Part shown: positions 21,888 through 34,290 of the stretch, one piece after another
How the letters are laid out: every line of letters begins with the position of its first letter
Numbering within the stretch: the first letter of the stretch is position 1
Source of the DNA: Cephalotus follicularis
Taxonomy: Eukaryota; Streptophyta; Magnoliopsida; Oxalidales; Cephalotaceae
Assembly (NCBI GenBank): GCA_001972305.1
Contig: BDDD01001382.1
Span: forward strand, 14,628 to 78,627
Direction of reading: 5' to 3'
Length of the DNA: 64,000 nucleotides
Program-made: the position numbers and the translations under genes
The notes under the pieces: model-generated
Databases searched by the model: none
Told to the model about the DNA's origin: nothing
What the model saw: the letters and a program-made list of their open reading frames with translations, nothing else

Positions 21888-23290
21888 TTAAAGCTCACAT
21901 AAACCTAATTCTCTTCTAAACTTAGAGAAAGAATTTTCATCTAAGGGTTTGGTGAAAATATCCGCCACTTGTTTTTCGGTGGGAATATACTCTAAAACAA
22001 TGTCACCACATTCTATGTGTTCTCTTAAGAAATGGTATCTAATGTCAATGTGTTTTGTCCTAGAATGATGGACTGGGTTCTTAGCAATACAAATACTACT
22101 AGTATTATCACATTTGATAGATACATCCTTCACATATATACCATAATCAACCAATTGTTGCTTTTGCCAAAGAATTTGAGCACAACAACTACCTACTGCA
22201 ATATATTCAGCTTCAGTGGTAGATAAAGCTACTGAATTTTGCTTCTTGCTAAACCAAGAGACTAGCATGCTTCCTAGGTATTGGCATGAGCCACTAGTCC
22301 TCTTGCGGTCTACTTTATAACCACCAAAGTCAGCATCCGAGTAAGAATGTTAATCAAAACTAGAGTCTCGGGAATACCATAAGCCTAATGTAGGTGTGTA
22401 TGCAAGATATTTAAAAATCCTTTTCATAGCAAACAAATGGGATTATTTAGGATTGGATTGAAAACGAGCACACAAGCACACACTAAACAAAATATCGGGT
22501 CTACTTGCGGTTAAGTACAATAAGGAACCTATCATACTTCTATAAAGCTTTTGATCGATACATTTACCTTGTTCATCTTTGTCAAGCTTTGTAGATGTAC
22601 TCATAGGTGTCTTGCTCGTTTTAGCATTCTCCATCCCAAACTTCTTGAGAATATCCTTTGTATATTTTGTTTGGTTGATGAAGATCCCATCTTTGTTTTG
22701 TGTGACTTGTAGTCCAAGAAAATAGTTGAGCTCTCCCATTAAACTCATTTCAAATTCAGATTTCATTGTATTTGAAAATTACTTGCATAAAAAATCATTA
22801 GTAGATCCAAAGATAATATCATCAACATAAATTTGAACAATAAGTAAATCATTACCTTTGGATTTTGTAAAAAGAGTAATATCGACATTACCACGTTTAA
22901 AATCATTTTCAATTAAAAATTTTGTCAATCGCTCATACCGAGCACGAGGAGCTTGTTTGAGTCCATATAAAGCTTTCTTCAATTTGAAAACATGATTTGG
23001 AAAGTGAGGGTCCTCAAAACCTTGAGGTTGTTCAACATACACCTCTTCTTTAATAAAAACAATTAAAAATGCGCTTTTCACATCCATTTGATATAATTTG
23101 AAATTATTAAAACAAGCAAATGCAAGCAACAATCGAATGGATTCTAGTCTAGCAACCGGGGCATATGTCTCGTCATAATCTATACCTTCTTCTTGTGAAT
23201 AGCCTTGGGCAACTAGTCTAGCCTTGTTTCTAATGATGGTTCCTTGATAATCCATTTTGTTTCTAAACACCCATTAGTTCCTATAACCGA
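21888..23290 (-). pseudogene. pol: Sirevirus-like RT and RNase H, broken
   Basis: Sense order: RT block KARLVAQGYSQEEGIDYDET (about 23220), DVKSAF, KALYGLKQAPR, and the catalytic YVDD near 22820. A stop lies near 22779, then the SEFEMSLMGELNYFLGLQ block, another stop near 22443, and RNase H ending at 21888 (WFSKKQNSVALSTTEAEY, CDNTSSICIAKNP, HSRTKHIDIRYHFLRE, VADIFTKPL). The order integrase-RT-RNase H identifies Ty1/copia. At least three stops interrupt it. Confidence 0.88.
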
Positions 23291-23538
23291 ATGGTCCTTT
23301 GGTCTAGGTACTAAAAACCAAACTTTGTTTCTATCAATTGGTTTAGCTCTTCTTGCATAGCTAAAATCCAATATTCATCTTTTTCCGCTTCTACAAAGTT
23401 TTTGGGTTCTAGGTGAGAAATGAATGCAACATAATTACAAGTGTTTGCTCTAGATGAAGTCCTAATGCCTTGTTGAATTTCACCTATGATAGCCTCATGC
23501 GGGTGGTCTCTAACTACCTTATAAGTCTTATCTATAAG

Positions 23539-24130
23539 TTATTTTTGGTAATTTTCCTTAGGTTCTATATCTAGGTCCACCAGAGGTTCATGAAAATCTA
23601 TACTATCATGCACGTGTGAACTTGAATCATGAAACTCATCAAAAACAACATGCATAGATTCCTCTACTAATAAAGTACGCTTATTGAAACATCTATAAGC
23701 TTTACTAGTGAGAGAGTAGCCAAGAAATATACCTTCGTCCGCTTTGGAGTCAAACTTACCAAGTTGGTCTTTTCCGTTGTTGTGAATGAAGCATTTACAT
23801 CCGAAGGCACGAAAGGAACTAATGTTAGGATTTCTCTCCTTCCATAACTCGTATGGAGTCTTTTTGAGAATAGGCCTTACTGATGTTCTATTCAAAATAT
23901 AGCATGCGGTGTTTGTGGCTTCGGCCCAAAAATACTTTGGTAAATCATTTTCGCAAAGCATTGTTCTTGTCATTTCTTCCAAAGTTCTATTTCTCCTTTC
24001 AACAACTCCATTTTGTTGAGGAGTCCTAGGGGTTGAAAATTCACGTTTAGAACCATTTTTAATGCAATAATCATCAAAAATATTATTTTTGAATTCTTTA
24101 CCATGATCACTTCTAATTTTTTTTCTTGCG
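23539..24130 (-). pseudogene. pol: Sirevirus-like integrase, C-terminal half only
   Basis: Opens directly at IRSDHGKEFKN, the second catalytic Asp block, then the Glu block (PQQNGVVERRNRTL), and continues through the copia C-terminal region (FRAFGCKCFIHN, DEGIFLGYS). The zinc-binding N-terminus, the first catalytic Asp and the whole protease are missing. Upstream sequence is the gag zinc knuckle, so a deletion has joined gag to mid-integrase at an A-rich junction near 24115-24130. Confidence 0.88.
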
Positions 24131-25650
24131 ATAGCAAGTGTGTGTAGTGTGGCCATATCTATTACAATAATTACAAGCCATGCTAGATGAGATCTTTTGA
24201 TTATCCTTCTTTTCAAGATATTTTTGAAAATGTTTAACGTTGTTCATCTCATCATAACCTAGGCCAGCCTTGTTGAAAACACATCTTTGAAGACCTAAAA
24301 GTTTATCAAGTTTTTCACTACTATTTGAAAATTTTGAAAAGGTCTTTTTAAGAGCATCAATTTCAACTTTTAAAATCTCATTTTCCTTTTCTAAAGAAAT
24401 GGTCTTGTCTTCTAAGGTCTTATTAGATGAACATTCTAATTCATGTTTTAGACTAGCATTTTCTCTATTAAGAGCTTTAACGGTCTTTTTAAGAGAAGCA
24501 TTTTCAAAACTAAATTTTTCAAGAAGTTCAAGAAGTTCGCTTACCTCATTCACATCTTCATCTTCATCTTCATCTTTGTCGCTATCATTGATTACCATCA
24601 ATGCTATTTGTGCTACTTCTTGGTCTTCTTCTTCTTCGGAACTTGATTCATCACTATCCGACCAAGTAGCAAGCATTGCTTTCTTCTTTTTGATAGTGTC
24701 CTTTGCTTTCTTCAATCTTAGACATTCACTCTTGTAATGTCAGGGTTTATTGCATTCGAAACAAACTATTTCTTCCTTCTTTGTTTCGGATTTTGATGGG
24801 AATGTCTTCTTGAAGTGTTTGTTCCCAAACATTTTCTTCGCAAAATATTTCTTGAATCTTCTTGTGATCAAGCCATTTCATCGTCACTTTCTTCGTCACT
24901 TGAGTCCGTTGTGGAAGACTTGAATGCAATGACTTTCTTCTTCTTTTTATCCTGTTCTTCATCATCCTCATGGTTTTTGATGGTCATTTCATGCGTCATG
25001 AGTGATCCAAGAAGTTCTTCAAGCGGCAAGGTGTTGAGGTCTTTTGCTTCCTCTATAGCCGTAACTTTAGCATCCAACTTTTCGGTAGAGACCTAAGTAT
25101 CTTTCTTACCATCTCACTATTAGTGTAGCATTTATTCAAAGATTGTAAGGAATTAATAATATTTGTAAATCTAACAAACATACTGGAAATGTTTTCGTTT
25201 TCCTTCATAGAGAACATTTCGTATTCTCTTACAAGCATATTTATTTTTGCATCCTTGACTTGGTTGGTTCCTTCATAGGTAACCTCTAATCTATTCCACA
25301 TCTCTTTTGCGGTGGCACATGATGATACTCTATTGAATTCATTTGAGTTTAACGCACATATAATAACATGTTTTGCGTTAGCAATTAATTGTACCTTCTT
25401 TCGATCATCATCCATATATGAGCTTCTCGGTTTGAGGGTTTTGATACCTTCTTGCGAGATGATGTGAGGAAGTTCCGGGCCATCAATAATGATGTCCCAT
25501 AAGTTGAAGTCAAGAGCTTGAATAAATATAGTCATCTTTGCCTTCCAATGACTATAATTGTTTCCATCGAAAAATGGAGGCTTTGAGATGGACATGCTTT
25601 CCTTGTTTGACATATTCAATTCCATAAGGATCTTTGTAATCTCTAACAAT
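24113..25650 (-). pseudogene. gag: Sirevirus-like gag with coiled coil and zinc knuckles, frameshifted
   Basis: N-terminal capsid-like part from about 25620 (KPPFFDGNNYSHWKAKM), continuing through WNRLEVTYEGTNQVKDAK. It frameshifts near 25077, where the next frame picks up AKVTAIEEAKDLNTLPLEEL. The first zinc knuckle (CFECNKP-HYKSEC, about 24735-24775) has a TGA where Gly is expected. An acidic Ser/Glu/Asp stretch, a long coiled coil (about 24310-24520) and a second knuckle (CNYCNRYGHTTHTC) follow and end the frame at 24113. Confidence 0.85.
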
Positions 25651-25667
25651 TAAGAAATAAGATTAAC

Positions 25668-25680
25668 CACTCTGATACCA
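25668..25680 (-). other. Primer-binding site of the Sirevirus-like element
   Basis: Minus strand reads TGGTATCAGAGTG two bases inside the 5' LTR, matching the initiator tRNA-Met 3' end over the first 11 bases. Confidence 0.85.
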
Positions 25681-26219
25681 ATTGAAATGAACACTCTTGA
25701 AATATACAAGAGGGGGGTGAATTGAATATTGAAGTAAAATCGGGAATTTAAAACTTTCAAAGTAAATAGTGAAGGGATAGAAAAACTTCTCCGAATTTAG
25801 AGTGGTTCGGCTAACTCTTGCCTACGTCCACTTTTCCCAAGGTAGCTCCTTGAGTTTCCACTATCTAGAATTGATTAAGGCAGCAATTCGTTACACCTTA
25901 CAACTTCGTGATTGACCTCAATCACAAGACCTTGACCTCAAGACCTTAGAGCATTCTCCTCTTTTACAAGTAAATTGTGAAAGTGTTTACAAGATAACCT
26001 CTCAAATAGGTTGATATGAATAATACAACTCACAATTTATAACACTCAGATAATCTCAAAGAATAAAGCTTAGAAGCTTGTTAGAACACAATTGAGCACT
26101 TTGAGCTTTTTGCACACTAGAATGCTTTGAATATAAAATCTCTCTTGATTGTGTGATTCTTGTTGAATTGATGTAGTTCAGTGTTGTTCTCTTATTTTCT
26201 TCAGAGGTTTCAATCTTCC

Positions 26220-26227
26220 TTTTATAG
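26220..26227 (-). promoter_or_regulatory. TATA box of the Sirevirus-like 5' LTR
   Basis: TATAAAAG on the minus strand, about 95 bp downstream in sense of the last palindrome. Confidence 0.65.
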
Positions 26228-26321
26228 GCATAAAAGATTTGTAGCCATTGCATAAATCATGGAAGCTTTTGATTTAATAATGTGTAGTTGCAATCTTTGA
26301 ATTTGTCTTCTGCTGACATAA

Positions 26322-26866
26322 AGACGTCGATGTCTTTCAAAAGGCGTCGATGTCTTTGGTCGTTGATAGCCGTTGGAAGTACGCGTACTAGCCATTCCAT
26401 GTTTCTCGGGTCTTGTTCATTTAAAAAGACGTCGATGTCTTTTTAAAGGCGTCGATGTCATTTCTGGGAAATCTCCAGGATTTGAATCTTTGAACATCAC
26501 ATCGACTTCTTCTGTAGGGGTCGATGTCTTTTCTGGGAAATGCAGGTAGCTCTAGAAAGGCGTCGATGTCTATTGAAAGGAGTCGACGTCTTTTGTACGG
26601 ACGTCGATGTCTTTACTGATAAGCATCGATGTCATCACTCGAAATTGTCCTGTAACTTTGGCACCTAAAGACGTCGATGTCTTTCTGATAGGGATCGACT
26701 TCTTTCGTACGGACGTCGATGTCTTTACTGATAAGCATCGATGTCATCACTCGAAATTGTCCTGTAACTTCTGGCATGAAAGGCGTCGATGTCTTCTTTA
26801 AATGAGTCGATGTATTTCTGCACGGACGTCGATGTCATTACTTGAGAGTCGATGTCTTCTTCTTCA
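26322..26866 (-). repeat. GTCGAT palindrome array in Sirevirus-like 5' LTR
   Basis: Same units and order as 18700-19250. Several units differ between the two LTRs by one transition, for example GACATCGATG against GACGTCGATG near 26672. Confidence 0.88.
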
Positions 26867-26975
26867 GATGGTATTTTGCTTTGGTATTGACCTTGTAATT
26901 TCTTGCACATCAAGTAAACTTTTCAAATGCAAATATGTTATCATCTAAACTAAGATTGAGACTAAATCATCAACA

Positions 26976-27327
26976 TTAACCATTCAGAGCAAGCATAACA
27001 CGGCAAGTCTTTACGGTTCATCAATTGTCCGAAGAAAGTGAACCTATGACTTAGAACATTCTGTCAGAAGGGAGTAAGGATCTCATTCTCATAATCTCTC
27101 AGGCACGAGATCCAACCCTTTATCGACAGGGCGTTATATGTGTATTCAATTAACTTGGTGATTAGTTGATCCATTGAGATGGTTTTGATATTACATATAA
27201 CAATAATGCCATTGATAATTAAATATGCACATAGAACATGAATGTAATTAAGAAGGTTATAAAGAAAGAGTGTATATATACAAGCATATAGCCACCACAT
27301 GGCATGCAGGGACACCCCTATCTAACA
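26976..27327 (-). repeat. Copia X 3' LTR, right piece
   Basis: Continues the LTR interrupted at 18131 and aligns with 45545-45890 of the solo copy. Ends TCTAACA, followed by ATCTCCCACTTGG, which read on the minus strand is the polypurine tract CCAAGTGGGAGAT. Confidence 0.8.
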
Positions 27328-28073
27328 ATCTCCCACTTGGCCCTCCAGCCACGACGACCTATAGTCTAAGCTCATAGTACTTATATGCCGCTTGAGTACT
27401 GAACTACTCATGGCATTGGTCAGTGGGGCTCCTAAGTTTGCCTACGAGGTGCCTCTATCAAGGGTGACATCTCCTCTGTCAATGATCTCTCTGATCAAGC
27501 GATACCACTGCTGTATATGCTTGGAGCGATGGTTAGACCTGGGCTCCTTGGCCTGTCCAACATCCCCATCGTTGTCCAGTACACCACAACTGGACGGGTG
27601 TTGGATGGAACCACATCGAGTTTAGCAATGAACTTTCGCATCCAAATAGCTTCCTTTATGGCATCAAAGGCGGCAACATATTCTGCTTCAATGGTTGAGT
27701 CAGCAGTAGTCTCCTGCTTTGAACTCCGCCAGTTCACAACACCTCTGTTCAGGACGAATACGTATCCTGAAAAGGGATTTGTGATAATCTGAATCGCTAT
27801 TTAAGCTGGAGTATGTATAACCCTCAAGTCTCAACTCACTGTTTCCTCCATATGTCAAGAAGGTTTCCTGAGTCCTTCTCAAGTACTTGAGAATCCACTT
27901 GAAAATTTTCCAGTGCTTCTCACCGGGATCGGACTGAAATCGACTAGCCATTCCTAAGGCATATGCGACTACAGGCCTAGGACATGTCATGGCATACATG
28001 ATGGAGCCTACAGCCAAAACATAAGGCTGCCTACTCATGCGAGTCTTCTCCTCTGACATATGTGGAGACATCC
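27328..28073 (-). pseudogene. pol: Copia X RNase H and end of RT
   Basis: Minus-strand frames give the end of RT (AVGSIMYAMTCPRPVVAYAL, GEKHWKIFKWILKYLR, TFLTYGG) and then RNase H (SSKQETTADSTIEAEYVAA, EAIWMRKFI). A frameshift lies near 27720. The RT sequence stops at 28073, where an inserted LTR begins, and resumes at about 33738. Confidence 0.85.
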
Positions 28074-31000
28074 TGTTGGAGAGGCGAATATTGGTATATT
28101 AGGTAAATACTGGCATCTTGCTATATGTAGAATCCCAAACCGTCATTACGGATAAGTTGATCACCATGTCAACTGAATACACATATAGCGCCATGTCCAT
28201 AAAGGGTTGGATCTCGTGACTGGGAGGTTATGAGAATGAGAGCCTTATTCCCTTGTGACAAAGTTCCAAGTCATAGGTTCACTTTCTTAGGGAAATTGAT
28301 GAACCGCGAAGACTTACCGTATTATGTTTTCCCACTTGTGTGTGGCGGATGGATAATGTCATTTCCATTTGGGTTTTTACCCTAAAGCTGATGCGAGATA
28401 CATGCAGAGGCATTACACTGAACCGACCCACCATACGTTATCTAGTTGGAGAGTCAACACCTCTGTCAATAGAGTTATTATTGTCGCGGTAGTGTTTAGT
28501 CAAATATGACTAGTAGATCATACGTGATTTACGTTGTGTCCTTAGACCTGAGCGGCTGACATGCGTTGTGTGGTAACCGCTTGGCTTTGATTTCCGCCTT
28601 CCCAAGCACTAGCTACGTGCTGGCAAAAGGGTTGTCTTTGGGCCTTGTGGGAACTACATTGAGATGTATGGTCAAGTGCACGAGTCGGGATCGTCACACC
28701 CGTGTGGAGGGTTATAGGCTCTATAACATCTGTGACCATTGAAGACTTAATGTCCCGGCTGGGCACTGGGAGATAGGGAACAAGAGGTTTCTGTGGATGT
28801 CTCCCATAGTCTCACCGTGTTCATGGAATTATAGTTATCGCAGTTTTATCCAGGGGTGACATTAATCCAAACCTAGTCCGCAGTCGGAGCTGAGATGACG
28901 AGGGCTACACAGCACACAAACTGATGACAGTGATAAAGCATTAGGGAACCGGTTAACGAATGATAGATGTGGTACTTTGTGGTCCACGAATCCGGGGGTG
29001 ATAATAGATTACACCGGGGCTATTAGCTGGATAGTGGTAGTAGAACTTTGAGATGTTCTAAAAAATTTATCATTGTACCAAAATTCCACCTGCTTTCGGG
29101 TCCTGCCTGATCATTGGAAAAGTGACGCATGTTGCACACATGCTCGCTTGGTGGTAAATCTAGTTTTTAACTAGTATATATTAATTTGACATTAGTGGTT
29201 TGTGTCTCTTTCCACCAAATTGTCTTATTGATATATAAAGAGATTTATAACGGGAGACTGTTTTAATTTTCAAATTAAAAAATGATAGAGACTTTAAACC
29301 AAATAAAAAGAAACGGAGACTTTTTGGCCTTATTACACTTAACCTTTTTCACTCCAAAATTGGAAAAAAAGAGTCGGGCTTGTAATATCCCGTTTTTTCG
29401 TATAGAATTTTCGGGCTTTTCGATCTGTTTCGTGTGGGCTGTCGATTTTTTTTTGGTTTGTGGACTGCCCACTTTCAGTTTGTTTTGCGATTGGTTGGCT
29501 AAGCGGGTTTTAGCCTTAGCCTAGTGGGTTTTGATATCAAGTTTATGAATAAATAAAATACTTTTGGCTTTTTATTTATTTGCTAAAACCCAATTTCAGC
29601 ATTTAAAAATAAAAAAACCCCTATTTTTATATTAAAATTTGTTTTCTCTCCCACACTCTCTCTCTCCCCGCCACCCTCTCTCCCATTCTCGCTCCCCAAT
29701 CAACTTCTGTTGTCAGCGTCGGTGCCGATATGGCACCGGCGAAGGCACCGGTTGAAGCCCCAAAGCCTCCTGAGTCCACCGGACGCAACCTCCACGCCGG
29801 ACAACGGCCCCTTCGGCTTGCGCAATGTCTTCTCTCTCCCGTATCTGTTTGGCGTCGATTCTCCCGCTCTGGTGATCGTCACAACAAGACAATCACATAT
29901 TCGGCATCCTGGCGTCGAGATGAAGCGAACCCGACCAGCCCCGACCCTCGGCGATGTTGGAAAAGCAGATCGGCGACAAAATCAACTGTGGTCAAATGTG
30001 TCTGTTCAGGCCAAATACGGCGGCGTTGTGGCAAACGCGCCCCGGATATGTGATCCCCGACCTCAAACGCTTCAGATCCGCCCTTTTCATCATCTGACCG
30101 GCAACGCGTGACAGACACGCGCCGGCCAGCGGTGGCGTGAGAGCCCACGCGCGGCAGTCTCCGGCGACATGTTTTGGACAATTTTTGACTCCTTTCTCCA
30201 CATAGGTGTGATCCGCTCTGATTCCGCGGCATGATTCTAGCTCTGTTATCTGTTCTATCGGCTTTCAATAAACTCTGAACCCTACTCCATTAAATTCTGT
30301 TTTCGGTTGAATTATGTATTTCGGTAATCGTTTTACGATATTATAAGCTGAACTAGTATTATGATTCGAAATTGGATGAATTAGACAACTTCGACTTATC
30401 TTAATGCATTCGAAATTATGTTTAGATGTGGTTTCTGCAAATTGGACTTAGCAAACCTATTGTTATATTATATTGTCATGATCAGTGTACAATGACCCAT
30501 GAGTCGAGGTTTGATTTTATTTCAAGTCCTTATGAGAACAATTTTATTTATGTTAGATATTTGCAACAACCGATGAGCGGTCTAGAGAAGTCTCGATATA
30601 TATTCTTGAGGTTGTTTTGGTGATTGCATGAGGTACAGATTCTATCTTTCTTTGGCTATCTTATTTTATTGAAACAATTCAGTTTCACTTTTATGATTAA
30701 TGTACGGATTATTCTTTCGTTCTTGGATACTCCCTTCGATTTTATTTGAATAAAGTCAATTTTACTGTTTAATGATTATGTACGGATAACTCTTTCTTCG
30801 ATACCCTCCCTTGCTGGTTTTATTAAAATGAGGGTTACTTTGCTTAAAAGAATAAAGTACGGATGTCCTTCTTTCTTGGCTATCGTTCTGATCTTATATG
30901 AGATAATTTCAGATTCTGTATTTGATATGGATCCTTTTTTGGTTATCATCGATCGGTTTTTGATTGAATAAAACCTGTTTTATTGCCTAATGGATATGTA

Positions 31001-33737
31001 CGAAGACTATCACTCTTTGGCTATCTGGTCTTATCAAACGAAAATCAGTTTGGTTTTATGCTCTGTTCGTTCGTTTTATGAACTGGATTATATTCTGGAA
31101 ATGAAGTTGGTTTTTGACATTTTATGAATTTAAACGTTTCTGACTTTAATCATATGCTATGATACGTTACGATATGAAATGATCATCTCTTTATATCGAA
31201 AAATAAATGAGTTGATGTTTTGACTATGAAATGTATGTTATGATATCGTTGGTGAACGATTTGCAAATATGTTTTGTGAAAGCATATCTATGTGTTTTTA
31301 AAGTGATTTTGATAAATCAATGTTTTCAAAATGATTCAATACTGAGTATTGTACCCACCTATGGGGTGTACCATATGCATGTCGTAGGCCTGGCACGGAG
31401 ACGTGACACTTCCGTAGCGGTGTGATTAGTCTACGGCGTCTCTGAATGTTATGAATAAATCCCATGAGGTGGATTTATGGATCCGCTATGTATTATAGAG
31501 GCGTATGAATCGATTCTAGTATATGGATATGTGATATGAAATGATATGTGAGAATTGACTTGTGTAGTGCCGTACACTTCAATTCTACTTGGCATGTGGA
31601 ATTAGCTACTCCATTGCTATATGTGTTCTGATATGTGATATGTTATGTGGCTCAGTATGGAACTTATGTTTTGAAAAGTTTGTCATACGTTTCAAAAGTT
31701 ATGGATTTGATTTTTATGAAAGTTCATTTGTGACTTCAAAGAATGTTTAAACTGATATATTGCTTAAGATTTCTATTTGCAGTTAACTTTGAAATCTTAC
31801 TGCTTTCAAATTATCGTTTATCGTTTATCATTTATCATTTAATGTTTTGTTTTGTTCTGAAATCTATTTGTTTTATACTATTCAGAAACTGTTTTCTTTT
31901 GTTCCGTAAATTGTTCTATTCTGTTTCGTAAAGTGTTTCATTTCGTAAAATGTTTTGTATCGTATAGTGTTTGTTTCAGATACTGCATTGTGCATGATAT
32001 TGTTTTGTTTCGGATACTGTTTCGTTTTGTAAACTACTTTGTTTTGGATACGGTTTTGTTTCGTACTGTTTCATTTCGTAAACCAATCTGTTTTGATTCG
32101 TATCTGTTTTGATTCGTAATTATGTTGTTTCGTAACTGATTTGTTTCATAAACTAGTCGTAAACTGTTTTATGATTCTATATATGTACCGAGGTTTGCTC
32201 AGTCGCGTTTTTGTTTCCATGAGGCAGGTTTTCAGGGGCAGCATGGGCATGTGTGATGAGAGGAACACCTTTGACTTGAGCATTTCTTAGGAGATGATTC
32301 TTTTAGTAATGTAATTATATGATTTTCAGACTATGATTTTTGGACTATGTTATGGTATCAGATTGTGTTTAGACCATCACGTGTTAACTTCGAGATTTAA
32401 ATTGCTTATAGGCAACATTTGATTTTGAACTCAAGATTTTCAATTGTTAGTATATTTGAAGGAGTATTATGTTAATTTGGATGAAGATTAAGTTTTTTTG
32501 ACATGTTTTTAGCTCTATTTTGTGTGACACACCGATCCTGAATCGGGAGTGATCTCGATTCCGAATCGGGGGTGTTACAGGGCTTGTGCAAAACAAAGGA
32601 AGAGAGACGCATCGTGTGCATCAATGCATAGGGGCATGATTCTCGGCCAGACAAGGCTAGCACTTCACGCCCGTGGCTGGGAAGTAGGCATGCGTTCTTC
32701 CTTGGCACGCCTCCCTCTTTCTCTTTCTTTTCTCTGGCGACATATTCATTTTTTGCATCATTTGCTCTTGGCAGATCTTTCCATCGAAGGTGATCATATT
32801 AGGTGGAGCCAATCTTTGGCTCTATCTATTTTGATCTTAGTCTAGGCTATTTCCTTGCGTTTTTTGGCCTGATGTCGAATTGTGAGTTGACTCAGTCCGG
32901 ATGGCGAGTTGGAGGTTGTTACATGGCATTCTGAGCAGAGTCATGGCGGGTCTTGGACAACATTGTGAAACCAAAAGATTTCATCGCACAAACTGGCACA
33001 TCCGGAGCTCATCCGTCCTTGCAAGAGTTCCGGCGAAGCGAGTCAGTGGCTAGTCTCGGGTGGAGATGCAAAGAACGAACGTTTTGTGGCATTGTTGTGA
33101 AGCGGCCGTACTTGGTTTAGGTGGGCGAGTAGACTCATCGATTTTGACCCACCGTTGGCTGTGATGGCTGGTTCCCGGCTGGGTCGCAGTATGTCTCAAC
33201 CACCAGTGTGAAGATTGACATCTTTGGTGACCGGATCTGGTGCAGCTGAACCCTAGTGCGTTGAATGGAACTGTTGAGTCCAAATCAGCGAGTTACGGTC
33301 ATTGTCGACTGCTCTAGGCTGTTCAGCGGTACTTCCCATTGACTCTCCTGCAGCAATGGGTAGATCGGCGTTTCTGGAGTCCGATGGCGTCGTGGTCGGA
33401 GTTCTGACAGTCTGGCCAGAATCCGGCAAGAGGTCCGGTGACCGGCAGTGGCTGCTGCAAGCTCGTAGTGGCAAAGTGGTGGAGCCTCAACCGTTGGTAT
33501 GGTTGCTTTCTTTTTGTATTTATGGTTACCGATGTGAATTCGGTTTATGATATGTGCATGCTTGATTATTTGTTTTAGTTCGATTGATAATCAAACGGTG
33601 ATCCTTGGCTTTTGTTTTGGTACTAAGATGCCAGTGTGAACCTTGACTTGTTGTCTTGGAGTTTTTGAAAAATTAAAATTATAAGCACTAGCATCCTAGG
33701 ACTAAATCGACCGGGTCCCCTTCAAGGTTTTCCAACA
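28074..33737 (+). repeat. Probable solo LTR of family X, interrupted by a gypsy solo LTR
   Basis: Starts TGTTGGAGAGG and ends TTTTCCAACA. Without the nested LTR it is about 2460 bp, close to the 2442 bp of the solo family-X LTR. Stretch 28180-28750 aligns in inverted orientation with 45200-45720 and 17780-18110. Homology over 32585-33737 is not clear to me by eye. It sits inside copia X's RT. Flanking pentamers are CATCC and CAGGC, so any duplication is imperfect. Confidence 0.5.
29381..32579 (+). repeat. Solo gypsy LTR, family I (3199 bp), TSD GGGCT
   Basis: Starts TGTAATATCCCG and ends GGGGGTGTTACA. Flanked by perfect GGGCT at 29376-29380 and 32580-32584. Collinear with the 5' LTR at 61094-63783, which is followed by a PBS. 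A pyrimidine-rich leader lies near 29640-29700, a degenerate TTTCGT-rich repeat at 31880-32170 and a GAATCGGG repeat near the end. No internal region is present, so it is a recombination product of a full element. Confidence 0.93.
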
Positions 33738-34290
33738 CAGGCCACGTTTGGAATTCTTATGGCCATACCGTTTCAGCACTCTGCTGATGTACTGGCTTTG
33801 GGAGAGCCCGACCAACCTATTAGATATATCTCTATAGATCTTTATACCCAATATATTGGATGCTTCTCCCAAATCCTTCATGGAGAAGTTCTTTGTTAAC
33901 CATACTTTAGTACATTACAACATACCCATATCATTGCCAATGAGTAGTATGTCATCCCCCAAAAGAACCAAGAAAGTGATTCCTAGGTCACCTTCCTTCT
34001 GATAGACACAAGGCTCATCTACATTTTTGATGAAGCCAAAGGTTTTAATGGCCTCATCAAAATGTATGTTTCAGCTATGCGCTGCTTGCTTAAGGTCGTA
34101 GATACACCTTTACAGCTTGTACACTCTGTGTGGGTGCTCCTCGGATGTATACCCTTCGGGTTGGGAATATAGATGTCCTTTTCAAGATTTCCATTCAAGG
34201 AGGCCGTCGTCACATCCATTTGCCATATCTCATAATCATAATGAGCTGTAATAGCAAGCAGTATCTGAATGGACTTAATCATAGCAACTA
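33738..34290 (-). pseudogene. pol: Copia X RT, N-terminal and middle part
   Basis: Minus-strand sequence resumes copia RT after the inserted LTR. The frame at 34019-34282 reads IKSIQILLAITAHYDYEIWQ then MDVTTASLNGNLEKDIYI, matching the copia RT block with the first catalytic Asp. Downstream in sense, near 33950, a degraded catalytic block reads LLGDDILL. Frames are broken by several stops. Confidence 0.8.

Larger units (their letters stand above)
18132..26975 (-). mobile_element. Sirevirus-like Ty1/copia element with extra ORF
   Basis: Full-length insertion on the minus strand with two LTRs (18132-19357 and 25683-26975) and TSD TTAAC. In sense order it has PBS, gag with coiled coil and zinc knuckles, truncated integrase, RT, RNase H, a palindrome array, an extra ORF and purine tracts. 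Sirevirus features I recognise are the RNase H motif GSCCAQILWQKQQL, the gag coiled coil, the extra ORF after pol, repeated polypurine tracts and palindromes upstream of a TATA box in the LTR. Coding regions are broken and protease plus half of integrase are deleted. Confidence 0.85.
25683..26975 (-). repeat. Sirevirus-like 5' LTR (1293 bp)
   Basis: Partner of 18132-19357. In sense order the palindrome array (26866-26322) precedes a TATA box (TATAAAAG, 26227-26220), so the array occupies U3. The terminal bases are followed by TSD TTAAC at 26976-26980. Confidence 0.92.

Noticed and set aside
18960..27000. Palindrome arrays considered as a CRISPR array or satellite
   Set aside because: Units are irregularly spaced, variable and palindromic, lie in a eukaryotic LTR, and are duplicated simply because the element has two LTRs.
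32585..33720. Possible captured host gene fragment (short frames near 33.0-33.5 kb)
   Set aside because: Frames are short, on both strands, without recognisable domains. The segment is better explained as part of an inserted LTR.
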